A stretch of DNA of 64,000 bases. It comes from Alteromonas mediterranea DE. Its GTDB lineage: Bacteria; Pseudomonadota; Gammaproteobacteria; Enterobacterales; Alteromonadaceae. Positions 18,022-27,028 of the stretch are shown one piece after another. The position numbers and the translations under genes were made by a program. How positions within the stretch are numbered: position 1 is the stretch's first letter; each line of letters starts with the position of its first letter. The notes under the pieces are model-generated. The model ran no database searches. It was not told the origin of the DNA and was given only the letters and a program-made list of their open reading frames with translations. The stretch spans positions 223,501-287,500 of the forward strand of contig NC_011138.3 of assembly GCF_000020585.3 (NCBI RefSeq), given 5' to 3'.

Positions 18022-18885
18022 ATGATGAGCTTAAAAAACGCGGTAATCAGTGTAGTTGCAAGTGTTTCACTTATTGGGTGTGCAATTAACGTGTCCCCTT
18101 CGGCCTTCTTTCATCAAGACTCCCAACAACAGCCCATTGATACCACTAAGCTACATGCTGCCATTCAAAACGATAAAACTGCTGCGGGTATTACCCGTAT
18201 TGAAGTAAAAAACAAAGAGGGCCTTACCCTTCGAGGTGTTGCGGTTTCTTATCCCAACCCTATCGTTAATATTGTGTTTTTTGCCGACAATCGCATGCCG
18301 ATAAGTGAAAATAATAGCGTTATACATAGGCTAGGGAAGCTACCCGCAAATATTTTGTGGTTAGACTATCAGGGGGTGGGCGCTAGCGATAAAGCAGAAG
18401 ACTTAAGCATTAACGCTATTAAACAAGATGCGTTAACCCAGTTTGACTATGTAGAAAGTGCATTCGACGCGTCTATTCCTACAATTGTTCACGGTCGAGG
18501 CATTGGCAGTTATTTCGCAAGCTATGTGGCCGCTAATCGGCGTATTGACGCACTAGTATTAGATGGCGCGTTTAATAATATTTCAGACTTAATTGCCAAC
18601 ATGATACCAGGGTTTTCTAACTCGTTTACTAATATGAAGCTTCACGACGAAGTGCATAGCATGCAAATTGCGCCAATTCTGCGCCATTATGATGGCCCGC
18701 TTTGGTTGCTAGTAGGTGAAGACGATAAGATAACGCCTTATCCCATCAGCCAGCAGTTGCTAAAAGATGCATCAAGCAGCGAAAAGTATATTTCAGTTAT
18801 TCCTAGCGCTACCCACAATGCAACGTTAAAAAGCGACTATTCCATTGAACAATACCGCCAGTTTTTAGCTAGATTTACACAATAA
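18022..18885 (+). CDS. Alpha/beta-hydrolase-fold lipoprotein lacking the nucleophile serine
   Basis: 287 residues with a lipoprotein signal ending SLIGC. The rest has the order of an alpha/beta hydrolase: an oxyanion-strand region (NIVFFADNRMP), DYQGVGASDK, the nucleophile elbow, an acid loop GEDDKITP and a histidine loop SATHNATL. The elbow reads VHGRGIGSYF, so the usual GxSxG is GRGIG and the serine position is glycine. It may therefore be a non-catalytic binding protein, or use the nearby serine in IGSYF. MMSL start; the second ATG at 18025 is equally possible. No signs of frameshift. Confidence 0.75.
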   Translation: MMSLKNAVISVVASVSLIGCAINVSPSAFFHQDSQQQPIDTTKLHAAIQNDKTAAGITRIEVKNKEGLTLRGVAVSYPNPIVNIVFFADNRMPISENNSVIHRLGKLPANILWLDYQGVGASDKAEDLSINAIKQDALTQFDYVESAFDASIPTIVHGRGIGSYFASYVAANRRIDALVLDGAFNNISDLIANMIPGFSNSFTNMKLHDEVHSMQIAPILRHYDGPLWLLVGEDDKITPYPISQQLLKDASSSEKYISVIPSATHNATLKSDYSIEQYRQFLARFTQ

Positions 18886-18901
18886 AGAATTCCTTACTCG
18901 T

Positions 18902-19120
18902 TGTGGATAACTCGTGGAAAACCTTGTTGGTAAGTCTGTTAATAGCCATATAGAACAACTGATCACGATCTTAAAGGCACTTTCTGGTCGGATCACGAAA
19001 AATCAGTTAAATCAAGCGCTGTAGAGCCATTGATGCTGATCTTAATATTATTTGATCGTAAAGCCATACAGGATCAGGCAATTTTCCCCATTGGGGATAA
19101 AAGTCTGGAGCAAAACGATC
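18902..19120. other. GATC cluster with DnaA box, possible DnaA/SeqA/Dam-responsive site
   Basis: One perfect and one near-perfect DnaA box frame seven Dam sites. The features resemble parts of oriC or a DnaA-titrating site, but no dnaA, mnmG or AT-rich 13-mers are nearby, so it is probably not the chromosomal origin. Function is inferred from composition only. Confidence 0.4.
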
Positions 19121-19229
19121 AAGCAGTGATTTTTGTCAATACTTTACTGTCATAAAATTTTCAGAATACGCTTGAGCAGTATTACAACGAATTGCGATTA
19201 ATCAGCCACCAAACCACGTAGAATTAGCT

Positions 19230-19257
19230 AAAAAAATACCCGCCGTCGGCAGGTATT
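19230..19257 (-). terminator. Terminator of galR
   Basis: On the minus strand, stem AATACCTGCC / GGCGGGTATT with a GAC loop (two U-G pairs allowed in RNA), followed by TTTTT, about 60 nt past the galR stop. Confidence 0.8.
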
Positions 19258-19316
19258 AATAATTGCTATATAGCCATCGATAGGATGTGGTTTAAAAAAC
19301 TGTACCAGAACGTGTA

Positions 19317-20318
19317 TTAAATTCGAATGATGGAGTCGCGTTTGACTACCGTTGGGGTATATTTAAATGTTAGGCCGTCTTCTGGCTTACTGCCCGATGC
19401 ATATTTCAATGCGAGTTCAGCCGCTTTGGCTGCCATCATTTCCACAGGGTATCGAAGCGTGGTTAATTTAGGTCGGCAGTATTTAGCGAGCAATACGTCA
19501 TCGTAACCCATTACCGACACTTGGTCGGGCACACAAATGCCATGATCTTGCAGCATTGTCATCGCCCCTGAAGCCATTGCATCGTTGTATGCTAACACGG
19601 CAGTAAATTGGGCGCCTGTGGCAAGCAAATTCTGCATCGCTAATTCACCGCCCTCCTGATCGGGGGTGGCATACTCAATCATACTCTCAGTCAAACTTAA
19701 CTTTGCGTTGTCGACAGCGTTTCTAATACCTTCTAAACGGTGGTTAGGGTCGTCGATACGATATTGGCTACTAATTACTGCTAAATGCTTATGACCCTGA
19801 CTGATGGCATATTCGGCCATAAGGCGGCCGCCTGTCACGTTATCTAGCCACACGCACCTATTTGCAATTTCAGGAATGTATCTATTTATCAGCACAAAGC
19901 CAGGGACTTGTTTAGCAAAGCCGATAAGCGTTTCATCATCTAGCGCTTTACTGTGAACAACCATGGCTTCTACGCGGTGTTCTAACAAGGTTTCAATAGC
20001 GCGAAGTTCGGTTTCTTTTTCTATGGAGCCCGCGCTCAACAATATTTGAACGTTGTTCTTTCGCGTTATCGACTCGACGCCGTGGGCGAGCATGGCAAAA
20101 AACGGATCGTGAAGTTCAGCGATGACCACACCTAGCGACGCACTGCGTTTTGTTACAAGCGCACGCGCATTAGCGTTGGGACGATATCCCATTTCTTCCA
20201 TGATTTTTTTAACGCGCTTGCGTGTGTCATTGCCCACTTTCGGGCCATTATTAATAACCCTTGATACGGTAGCCAATGAGACACCAGCGGCTTGGGCTAT
20301 ATCTTTTATTGTTGCCAT
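19317..20318 (-). CDS. galR: LacI-family galactose repressor GalR
   Basis: A 333-residue repressor starting MATIKDIAQAAGVSLATVSR, then VINNGPKV, close to E. coli GalR, with the hinge YRPNANARAL. Effector-domain stretches such as DPFFAMLAHGVE, VVHSKAL, VLINRYIPE, GYDDVLLAKYCRPKLTTLRYP also follow GalR. The frame is open up to 20411, but the family start is the ATG at 20318. Divergent from galM, with operator-like palindromes in front of galM, galT and the TonB receptor gene. It should release DNA on binding galactose. Confidence 0.88.
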   Translation of the reverse strand: MATIKDIAQAAGVSLATVSRVINNGPKVGNDTRKRVKKIMEEMGYRPNANARALVTKRSASLGVVIAELHDPFFAMLAHGVESITRKNNVQILLSAGSIEKETELRAIETLLEHRVEAMVVHSKALDDETLIGFAKQVPGFVLINRYIPEIANRCVWLDNVTGGRLMAEYAISQGHKHLAVISSQYRIDDPNHRLEGIRNAVDNAKLSLTESMIEYATPDQEGGELAMQNLLATGAQFTAVLAYNDAMASGAMTMLQDHGICVPDQVSVMGYDDVLLAKYCRPKLTTLRYPVEMMAAKAAELALKYASGSKPEDGLTFKYTPTVVKRDSIIRI

Positions 20319-20644
20319 TTTCTTTTCAAACTTCGTTTTTATTGCATGGGGGCGACTAGGCCTAATAGACATAGCGTACAATATATTTACAAAAAAAGAT
20401 AAACATCTCACTTAAGCAAATTTATAAATAATCGACGTTATTTGCGTTTGAAAGGGGTGAATTTATTTAATTTAAAGTGGTCCCACCTTTTATATTTATT
20501 CAGCTATACGCTATAAAATAGAACGGAAAACGTATAACCTCTCTGCGCTTTATTATTCAAATTCCACCGTTTGTATTTAAATAGGTGAGCCTAAGGCCTG
20601 TTCTCTAGCGCCTTAGTTGTGCAGATTAAGGTAAAAATATTGTT
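20319..20644. other. galR-galM divergent regulatory region
   Basis: 326 bp, AT-rich, with no ORF. It contains the degenerate GalR-operator-like site at 20525-20539. Promoters for both genes must lie here, but I cannot place them confidently. Confidence 0.5.
20525..20539 (+). promoter_or_regulatory. Degenerate GalR operator-like site upstream of galM
   Basis: GGAAAACGTATAACC differs at two positions from the galT site GGTAAACGTTTAACC. It lies 106 bp before galM and could mediate galM control and galR autoregulation. Confidence 0.35.
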
Positions 20645-21667
20645 ATGAAAATAAACGTATCTGTATTCGGTGAAGTAAACGGTAACACGGTCAACGCTTT
20701 CACATTAAATAACGCCAATGGCATGTCTGTTACCTTGCTAAATTACGGCGGTATTATAAAAGACATCACTGTGCCAAATGCCGAGGGAAAACCAATACAC
20801 TGTGTTCAGACCTTTGATACTTTGCAAGAGTACATCGACGACCCTAGCTATCGCAGCGCGATTGTAGGGCGTTATGCAAATAGAATAGGTCATGGCACCT
20901 TTTGCTTAAACGGTACGCAGTACACGCTGGATAAAAATGGTGGAGAGCACAACCTACACGGCGGTTTTGCTGGTTTTCACAAAAAAATATGGCAGGCAAG
21001 TACGAACGAGTTAGACAACAGTGCTAGCGTAACCTTTAAACTGCACAGTCCTGACGGGGAAGGCGGTTTTCCGGGTAATGTGAAAGTTGAAGCCTGTTAT
21101 ACATTAAACAATAACAATGAACTTTCACTCGAACTTTCTGCTACGACAGACAAAGAAACCCCGTTGAGCTTTACCCAACACGCGTACTTTACCTTGAGCA
21201 ATGACGATAAAGTGGGGAGTACCCTGCTACACATTGATGCTGAACAAGTGACTGATGCCGACAGCTCGCTATTACCGACCGGTAAATTAGTGGACATTGG
21301 CGGTACGCCATTCGATTTCTTATCACTAACCCCCATTGAAAAAAGAGCGAGTCAACAAGCATCGCATGCGTTGTTTGATATGGTTGGTGGGTACGATCAC
21401 AACTACGTACTTCGTGCGGCAAAGGGTAGTGAACCCCAAGCCACTGTAATGGCGCCTGATACAGGTATTTCGATGGAGTTATTCACTACACTACCAGGCT
21501 TGCAGTTTTATACAGGTAGCCTTGATAGTGATGAACAACTCGGCGCCCTGTGTTTAGAGCCACAACATTTTCCCGATGCGCCGAATAAGCCGGCTTTCCC
21601 TAACTGCTTCGTTAAGCCTGAGGAAACCTTTAAAGCCGCTATCCGCTATAAGTTTAGAGCCGGCTAA
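20645..21667 (+). CDS. galM: Aldose 1-epimerase (galactose mutarotase)
   Basis: A 340-residue mutarotase that interconverts beta- and alpha-D-galactose to supply GalK. Recognisable motifs: NYGGIIKDI, GRYANRIGHG, EHNLHGGFAGFHKKIW, the catalytic-base region SFTQHAYFTL and the C-terminal LEPQHFPDAPN with the catalytic Glu. Length matches the family. It is first in galM-galT-galK, though galT has its own promoter and operator. Confidence 0.92.
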   Translation: MKINVSVFGEVNGNTVNAFTLNNANGMSVTLLNYGGIIKDITVPNAEGKPIHCVQTFDTLQEYIDDPSYRSAIVGRYANRIGHGTFCLNGTQYTLDKNGGEHNLHGGFAGFHKKIWQASTNELDNSASVTFKLHSPDGEGGFPGNVKVEACYTLNNNNELSLELSATTDKETPLSFTQHAYFTLSNDDKVGSTLLHIDAEQVTDADSSLLPTGKLVDIGGTPFDFLSLTPIEKRASQQASHALFDMVGGYDHNYVLRAAKGSEPQATVMAPDTGISMELFTTLPGLQFYTGSLDSDEQLGALCLEPQHFPDAPNKPAFPNCFVKPEETFKAAIRYKFRAG

Positions 21668-21734
21668 TTCCGCTACACTAGTAAAAGAAAATTAATTGTT
21701 ATTAATTTAACAATTATTTTTCTTTGTTACTTAA

Positions 21735-21763
21735 TTGATAAACCGGAACGCATGCTATATTAT
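21735..21763 (+). promoter_or_regulatory. Candidate sigma-70 promoter of galTK
   Basis: TTGATA (21735-21740) and TATTAT (21758-21763) separated by 17 bp. The predicted start near 21770 is inside the GalR operator-like palindrome. Confidence 0.55.
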
Positions 21764-21768
21764 TGTTA

Positions 21769-21785
21769 GGGTAAACGTTTAACCC
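21769..21785 (+). promoter_or_regulatory. Probable GalR operator in front of galT
   Basis: GGGTAAACGTTTAACCC, a near-perfect palindrome with the AAACGTTT core, resembles the E. coli gal operator consensus GTGTAAACGNTTNCAC. It covers the predicted transcription start, the classical position for repression. A sister site lies at 37061-37074. Confidence 0.65.
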
Positions 21786-21836
21786 TATTTTAAGTTGCGC
21801 ACTAGAGCGTAGCTGGCCTATTCAGAGAGAGTGATT

Positions 21837-22892
21837 ATGGGAACGCCTTTTGACCCTACAAACGATCCACATCGCCGTTACAATCCATTGTTGGGGGAGT
21901 GGGTGTTAGTGTCGCCTCACCGTGCTAAGCGTCCTTGGCAAGGGGCCTCAGAAGAGCCTAACAATGAACAAAAGCCGTCTTATGATCCAACGTGTTATTT
22001 GTGTCCAACCAATACGCGAGTAAACGGGGAAGTGAACCCTGATTACAAAGGCACGTTTGTTTTTCAAAATGACTTTGCCGCACTTAAGCAAGACACAGAA
22101 CAAGCTAGCGAGAAAAAGGGCCTATTTCAGTTTGAAACCGAACAGGGGTGTAGCCGTGTTATTTGTTTTTCACCTGACCACAGCAAAACACTGCCTGAGC
22201 TTACTGATGAAGAGCGAGTAGACGTAGTTAACATGTGGAAAGCGCAAACTGCTGAACTAGGTAAGACCTATCGCTGGGTTCAGGTTTTTGAGAACAAAGG
22301 CTCCATGATGGGCTGCTCGAACCCGCACCCTCATGGACAAGTGTGGGCACAGCAACACATACCCACTGACCCTGCCAAGAAAGTATCGCAGTTAAAGCAA
22401 TACTTCACTGAAAACGGCACGCCTATGCTTTTAGACTACGCAGAACAGGAAGTGGCGAAGCAAGCGCGTGTGGTTTGCCAGAATGACGATTGGGTTGTCG
22501 TTGTACCGTATTGGGCAGCGTGGCCTTTTGAAACGTTACTATTACCACGTTTCAACGTGCAATCCCTGCATAAATTATCTGATCATCAGTCGCTATCACT
22601 TGCCAAAATTATTGGTGAGATAACCGCAAAATACGATAATTTATTTGAGACGTCTTTCCCTTATTCAATGGGGTGGCACAGTGCGCCGTTCGATAATGAT
22701 GAACACCAAGAATGGACGCTTCACGCGCATTTCTTCCCGCCACTTCTTCGTTCAGCGAGCGTGCGCAAGTTTATGGTTGGCTATGAAATGATGGCAGAGG
22801 CTCAGCGCGATTTAACGCCTGAACAAGCAGCAGACAGATTAAAAGCACTGCCTACAGTGCACTATAAAAAACGTGAGAAGACGAATGGATAA
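21837..22892 (+). CDS. galT: Galactose-1-phosphate uridylyltransferase
   Basis: 351 residues, very similar to E. coli Gal[37 protein letters not shown] with a zinc-type Cxx[17 protein letters not shown], the catalytic HPH in [13 protein letters not shown], and WHSAPF ... [13 protein letters not shown]. Transfers UMP from UDP-glucose to Gal-1-P in the Leloir pathway. The ATG at 21837 has GAGAG upstream; a GTG at 21831 is less likely. Its end overlaps galK by 8 nt. Confidence 0.95.
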   Translation: MGTPFDPTNDPHRRYNPLLGEWVLVSPHRAKRPWQGASEEPNNEQKPSYDPTCYLCPTNTRVNGEVNPDYKGTFVFQNDFAALKQDTEQASEKKGLFQFETEQGCSRVICFSPDHSKTLPELTDEERVDVVNMWKAQTAELGKTYRWVQVFENKGSMMGCSNPHPHGQVWAQQHIPTDPAKKVSQLKQYFTENGTPMLLDYAEQEVAKQARVVCQNDDWVVVVPYWAAWPFETLLLPRFNVQSLHKLSDHQSLSLAKIIGEITAKYDNLFETSFPYSMGWHSAPFDNDEHQEWTLHAHFFPPLLRSASVRKFMVGYEMMAEAQRDLTPEQAADRLKALPTVHYKKREKTNG

Positions 22893-24024
22893 CCAAGTAC
22901 TTTCTTCAAAATTTGAAGCGCAGTATGGCGAAGCGCCAGCGTTAATCGCACATGCGCCGGGTCGAGTGAACATTATTGGTGAGCATACCGATTATAACGA
23001 AGGGTTCGTATTTCCGGCTGCAATCAATTTTGGAACGTGGGTTGCGGCAACAAAGCGCGCAGATAATGACATCGTGGTTACCGCGATGGATTACGAAAAT
23101 CAGCAAAACCAGTTCTCGTTGTCAGACATTAACTATGACCAAGAACAAGGGTGGGCAAACTATGTTCGCGGCGTAGTGAAAGTACTTAAAGAGGCCATTC
23201 CAGATTTTGGCGGCGCTAACTTATTGGTTACGGGCAATGTGCCACAAGGCGCTGGGTTAAGCTCTTCGGCATCTTTTGAAGTGGCTATATTAAAAGCGTT
23301 AAGCGCGCTGTATGAGTTGCCCCTAGATGGCGTACAGGCAGCACTGTTAGGGCAGAAAGCCGAGAATACGTTCGTAGGCTGCTCATGCGGAATTATGGAT
23401 CAGTTAATCTCTGCTATGGGTAATGAAGGCATGGCAATGCTGCTTGATTGCCAGTCGCTAGCCATTGAGCATTCACCACTACCAGACTCGCATCAAATCG
23501 TTATCATCAATTCGAATGTTAAACGTGGCTTGGTTGATAGTGAATACAACCTGCGTCGCGAGCAGTGCGAGCAAGGTGCATCTCTTCTTGGTGTGTCTTC
23601 ATTGCGTGAAGCATCCATTGAAATGCTGGAAGAAGCCAAGCCGCATATGCCCGACGTGGTTTATCGCCGCGCAAGGCACATCATTACTGAAAATGCCCGT
23701 ACCCTAACGGCAAGTCAGGCACTTAAAAGCGGTGACATTGAAACGGTAAGTAGCGCGATGGCACAGTCTCACGTGTCGATGCGTGATGACTTTGAAATTA
23801 CCGTGCCTCCTATCGATTATCTTGTCGAAATTATCGATGGCGTATTAGGTCAGACTGGAGGCGTGCGCATGACCGGTGGTGGTTTTGGCGGCTGCGTGGT
23901 GGCATTAGCGCCTACCGATAAAGTTGAAGCGGTTAAGCAAGTCGTTGCCGACAAGTATTTTGGTGAAACTGGCTATAACGCAGATATTTATGTGTGTACT
24001 GCGACACAAGGGGCCTTTGCTTAG
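22885..24024 (+). CDS. galK: Galactokinase
   Basis: A 379-residue GHMP kinase that phosphorylates alpha-D-galactose at C1. The galactokinase signature [19 protein letters not shown] is near the start, the ATP loop is [15 protein letters not shown], and the C-terminal motif is [15 protein letters not shown]. The ATG at 22885 lies inside the last codons of galT (overlap 8 nt), which points to translational coupling. A hairpin terminator follows. Confidence 0.95.
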   Translation: MDNQVLSSKFEAQYGEAPALIAHAPGRVNIIGEHTDYNEGFVFPAAINFGTWVAATKRADNDIVVTAMDYENQQNQFSLSDINYDQEQGWANYVRGVVKVLKEAIPDFGGANLLVTGNVPQGAGLSSSASFEVAILKALSALYELPLDGVQAALLGQKAENTFVGCSCGIMDQLISAMGNEGMAMLLDCQSLAIEHSPLPDSHQIVIINSNVKRGLVDSEYNLRREQCEQGASLLGVSSLREASIEMLEEAKPHMPDVVYRRARHIITENARTLTASQALKSGDIETVSSAMAQSHVSMRDDFEITVPPIDYLVEIIDGVLGQTGGVRMTGGGFGGCVVALAPTDKVEAVKQVVADKYFGETGYNADIYVCTATQGAFA

Positions 24025-24391
24025 TTCAATAGTCACATCGCGAAAACCATTTTTTAACGACAAACCTCTCCTTTTAGCGAACACCCTATTCGTTAGCATA
24101 GTTTGTGTCCCTTAAGCCGCATCTTTGGATTGCGGCTTTTTTTTACATAATTTGCACATTTCTAGTTAAAAAAAGTAAACAAAGTGTGATACTAATAGAG
24201 CCCGCATACGCGAGATGCCTATATTTACGTTTTTAGAACATAAATTATGCAAATAGCGTGTTGCGAACGCGCCTTTTAAAGGCGTGACACTGGTGTGGCA
24301 AAAACCAATAGAATAATAAAAACAATTTTTCACCTGTGTACCCTGCATAAAAATAATCGCCGCACCCAAAATAAAAACTTTGGGAAAAACT
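24025..24391. other. Intergenic region between galK and the symporter gene
   Basis: 367 bp. It contains the galK terminator at 24114-24144. The remainder is AT-rich leader of the symporter gene; I see no GalR-like palindrome in it. Confidence 0.5.
24114..24144 (+). terminator. Terminator of galTK
   Basis: Stem AAGCCGCA (24114-24121) / TGCGGCTT (24131-24138) followed by TTTTTT. Confidence 0.85.
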
Positions 24392-25954
24392 ATGAAATTA
24401 GCATCAATAGATATCACATTATTTGTGGTATATGTCGTCGCGCTCGTTGGAATTGCGTGGTGGGTTTCTCGTGAAAAGCAGGGCCACCAAAAAGATACAA
24501 ACGATTACTTTCTTGCAGGCTCAAGCTTACCTTGGTGGGCAATTGGCGCATCACTTATAGCGGCCAATATATCAGCCGAGCAAATCATTGGTATGTCCGG
24601 CTCGGGATATCAATTAGGCCTCGCCATAGCTTCTTACGAGTGGATGGCCGCCATCACGTTGCTTATTGTAGGTAAGTTCTTTTTACCGATTTTTTTAAAG
24701 CACAAGATTTACACCATGCCTCAATTTTTAGAGCAGCGCTACGACCATCGCGTGCGAAAAGTCATGGCTATCTTTTGGCTAGGCGTGTATGTCTTCGTAA
24801 ACCTCACCGCTGTGCTTTGGCTTGGTGCCCTTGCCATTACCACCATCGCAGGTGTGGATATGATTTACGGCATGATGTTCCTTGGCCTTTTCTCGCTAAC
24901 CTATTCCCTTTACGGCGGTCTTAAAGCTGTAGCCTTGACCGACATTATTCAAGTGGTTTTATTGGTACTGGGCGGTTTGTTCCTTTCATATACTGCGCTG
25001 AACTTAATCAGTGACGGCAATGGCGCTATTCAAGGGTTCGTCGATTTAACTAACAAGTTGCCAGAGAAGTTCGACATGATATTGTCGAAAGACAATCCGC
25101 ACTATATGGATTTACCGGGTATTTCAGTGCTGGTAGGCGGTATGTGGATAATGAACCTGTCGTATTGGGGCTTTAACCAATACATTATTCAAAGAACGTT
25201 AGCCGCAAAAAGTGTACAGGAAGCACAAAAAGGGATTGCCTTTGCGGCTTTCTTAAAGCTGTTAATGCCGCTTATTGTAGTGCTGCCTGGCATTGCAGCC
25301 GTGCTAATAGTGCCTGATTTAGCTAAACCTGACCAAGCTTACCCAAGCTTAATGACGCTTATGCCTGTCGGTCTTAAGGGGATAATTTTTGCGGCGTTAG
25401 TTGCGGCTATCGTCTCTTCACTTGCGTCAATGACAAACAGTGTCTCTACTATTTTCACTATGGATTTATATAAAGATAAGCGTCCTAACGAGTCTCAGCA
25501 GCACTACGTGAAAGTAGGGCGTATAGTGAGCTTTGTAGCACTGATAATCGCCATGATTGTTGCCAAGCCGCTATTGGGCAATTTCGACCAAGCGTTCCAA
25601 TACATTCAGGAGTTTACTGGTTTCTTTACACCAGGTATTTGCGCGCTGTTCGTGCTGGGTATGTTTTGGAAGAAAACGACGGCGAACGGTGGTTTGCTTG
25701 CCGCGCTCGGCTCGTTTGTACTGAGTATTGTATTTAGACAAGTTTGGCCAGAACTACCGTTCATCGACCGCGTGGGTATCGTATTCCTACTTTGCGTTGC
25801 GCTTGCTGTAGTTGTTTCGCTTCTAGAGAAAAAAGGGGTCAGTGAAAACGCCGTTGATATAAACGATGTTGAATTTAAAACCACGAAAGGGTTCAACGTT
25901 GCATCAATAGCCGTAGTGCTTGTTACAGCAGCGTTTTACATTACCTGGTGGTAA
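24392..25954 (+). CDS. Sodium/galactose symporter, vSGLT-like (SSS family)
   Basis: A 520-residue sodium:solute symporter closely resembling Vibrio parahaemolyticus vSGLT. Conserved stretches are DYFLAGSSLPWWAIGASLIA and AANISAEQIIGMSGSGY. Sugar-binding positions known from vSGLT appear to be kept: Gln in SAEQ (Q64), Glu in ASYEW (E83), Asn in YWGFNQYI and Lys in AFLKL. The Na+-site serines are in VSSLASM. It should bring galactose (or glucose) into the cell with Na+. The ATG at 24392 is preferred over a TTG at 24380. It follows the gal operon as a separate unit. Confidence 0.88.
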   Translation: MKLASIDITLFVVYVVALVGIAWWVSREKQGHQKDTNDYFLAGSSLPWWAIGASLIAANISAEQIIGMSGSGYQLGLAIASYEWMAAITLLIVGKFFLPIFLKHKIYTMPQFLEQRYDHRVRKVMAIFWLGVYVFVNLTAVLWLGALAITTIAGVDMIYGMMFLGLFSLTYSLYGGLKAVALTDIIQVVLLVLGGLFLSYTALNLISDGNGAIQGFVDLTNKLPEKFDMILSKDNPHYMDLPGISVLVGGMWIMNLSYWGFNQYIIQRTLAAKSVQEAQKGIAFAAFLKLLMPLIVVLPGIAAVLIVPDLAKPDQAYPSLMTLMPVGLKGIIFAALVAAIVSSLASMTNSVSTIFTMDLYKDKRPNESQQHYVKVGRIVSFVALIIAMIVAKPLLGNFDQAFQYIQEFTGFFTPGICALFVLGMFWKKTTANGGLLAALGSFVLSIVFRQVWPELPFIDRVGIVFLLCVALAVVVSLLEKKGVSENAVDINDVEFKTTKGFNVASIAVVLVTAAFYITWW

Positions 25955-25960
25955 AATTGA

Positions 25961-25990
25961 TAGGGCGTATTTACTTCATACGCCCTTATC
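25961..25990 (+). terminator. Probable terminator of the symporter gene
   Basis: Stem AGGGCGTAT (25962-25970) / ATACGCCCT (25978-25986) with a 7-nt loop; the downstream T tract is interrupted. Confidence 0.6.
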
Positions 25991-26153
25991 ATACTTTATG
26001 AAAAACAACGCGAAAGTTCAGAAGACGCTGACAATAAATTTTGCTAAGTTCTAGAATGTGTTGCAGTTGGTAGCGTATAAGTGGGGCGAAAAACTTCAAA
26101 TTTCCCCAATAAAATACGATATACTAACCGGCTAATATTCGATGAACTTTCGC

Positions 26154-26192
26154 GCTTGCTGATGTCTTAATTAAAAGAGTTATACAGCAAGC
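26154..26192 (+). repeat. Inverted repeat in the ssb leader
   Basis: GCTTGCTG (26154-26161) and CAGCAAGC (26185-26192) are exact complements with a 23-nt spacer and end 26 bp before the ssb ATG. Could be an mRNA leader hairpin or a protein site. It is not a LexA box, whose CTG...CAG spacing is 10 nt. Confidence 0.35.
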
Positions 26193-26218
26193 CACTAAAA
26201 ACGTTACAGGAGACATCA

Positions 26219-26809
26219 ATGGCAACGAAAGGCGTTAATAAGGTTATTCTTGTTGGAAACCTTGGCAATGATCCTGAAGTTAGATACATGCCTAACGGAA
26301 ACGCCGTTGCGAACTTAAGCCTAGCAACTAGCGAAAGCTGGAAAGACCAACAGGGTCAGGTTCAAGAGCGCACTGAGTGGCACCGCCTTACAATGTACCG
26401 TCGCTTAGCAGAAATTGCCGGAGAGTACCTGAAAAAGGGCTCGCAAATTTACGTAGAAGGTAAATTGCAAACGCGTAAGTGGCAAGATCAGCAAGGTCAG
26501 GATAAGTACACCACTGAAATTATCGTAGATCAAATGCAAATGCTTGGCGGTCGCGGCGGTGATGGTGGCGGCGGAAACGGCGGTTACCAGCGTCCTCAAA
26601 ACAACCAAGGCGGTTATAATCAAGCGCCAGCGCAAGGTGGTTACAACCAGGCTCCACAACAAGGTGGAGGCCAGCAAGGCGGCTATAACCAGAGCCAGGG
26701 CCAAGGCGGTGGTTATAATCAAGCGCCGCAGGGTGGTAACCCGTCACAGCCTAAGACTCCGCCTATGGCTGAACCAGACTTCGATTTTGACGACGATATT
26801 CCGTTCTAG
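26219..26809 (+). CDS. ssb: Single-stranded DNA-binding protein
   Basis: A 196-residue SSB. The OB fold covers about 1-110 ([40 protein letters not shown]). A long Gly/Gln/Asn linker with repeated GGYNQAP-type units follows, then the acidic tip [10 protein letters not shown] that recruits partner proteins in replication and repair. An AGGAG ribosome site precedes the ATG. I did not see a clear SOS box upstream. Confidence 0.96.
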   Translation: MATKGVNKVILVGNLGNDPEVRYMPNGNAVANLSLATSESWKDQQGQVQERTEWHRLTMYRRLAEIAGEYLKKGSQIYVEGKLQTRKWQDQQGQDKYTTEIIVDQMQMLGGRGGDGGGGNGGYQRPQNNQGGYNQAPAQGGYNQAPQQGGGQQGGYNQSQGQGGGYNQAPQGGNPSQPKTPPMAEPDFDFDDDIPF

Positions 26810-26849
26810 TCCGTTTACCTGATACATATCACGTGTTAAAAATATTATA

Positions 26850-26876
26850 AGAGCCGCTTTATAGCGGCTTTTTGTT
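26850..26876 (+). terminator. Terminator of ssb
   Basis: Stem AGCCGCT (26852-26858) / AGCGGCT (26863-26869) with a TTAT loop and TTTTGTTTT tail. Confidence 0.85.
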
Positions 26877-27028
26877 TTGAGCTAAGTTCGCTTAATTATG
26901 AGATTGATGCCCGCCATAGCTTCTCTCAATTATCTTAAAATGATTTCAGTATTCACCTATGCGGTTTACCAAATAAGCGTGAACAGCGAGCGTTTAAGAT
27001 TCTCATGTAAGAAAAATCGGGTTTTACA

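Larger units (their letters stand above)
18886..19316. other. Noncoding region with DnaA-box match and GATC cluster
   Basis: 431 bp without a credible ORF. An exact DnaA-box match TGTGGATAA lies at 18902-18910, with a one-mismatch copy at 19092-19100. Seven GATC sites start at 18961, 18967, 18991, 19038, 19054, 19072 and 19117, against fewer than one expected by chance in 160 bp. The rest holds the galR terminator. Confidence 0.6.

Noticed and set aside
18886..19316. Chromosomal replication origin
   Set aside because: Only one exact DnaA box, no AT-rich 13-mers, and no dnaA, dnaN or mnmG nearby.
24166..24417. Minus-strand 83-residue frame upstream of the symporter
   Set aside because: It overlaps the symporter start, has no ribosome site and shows no recognisable protein features.
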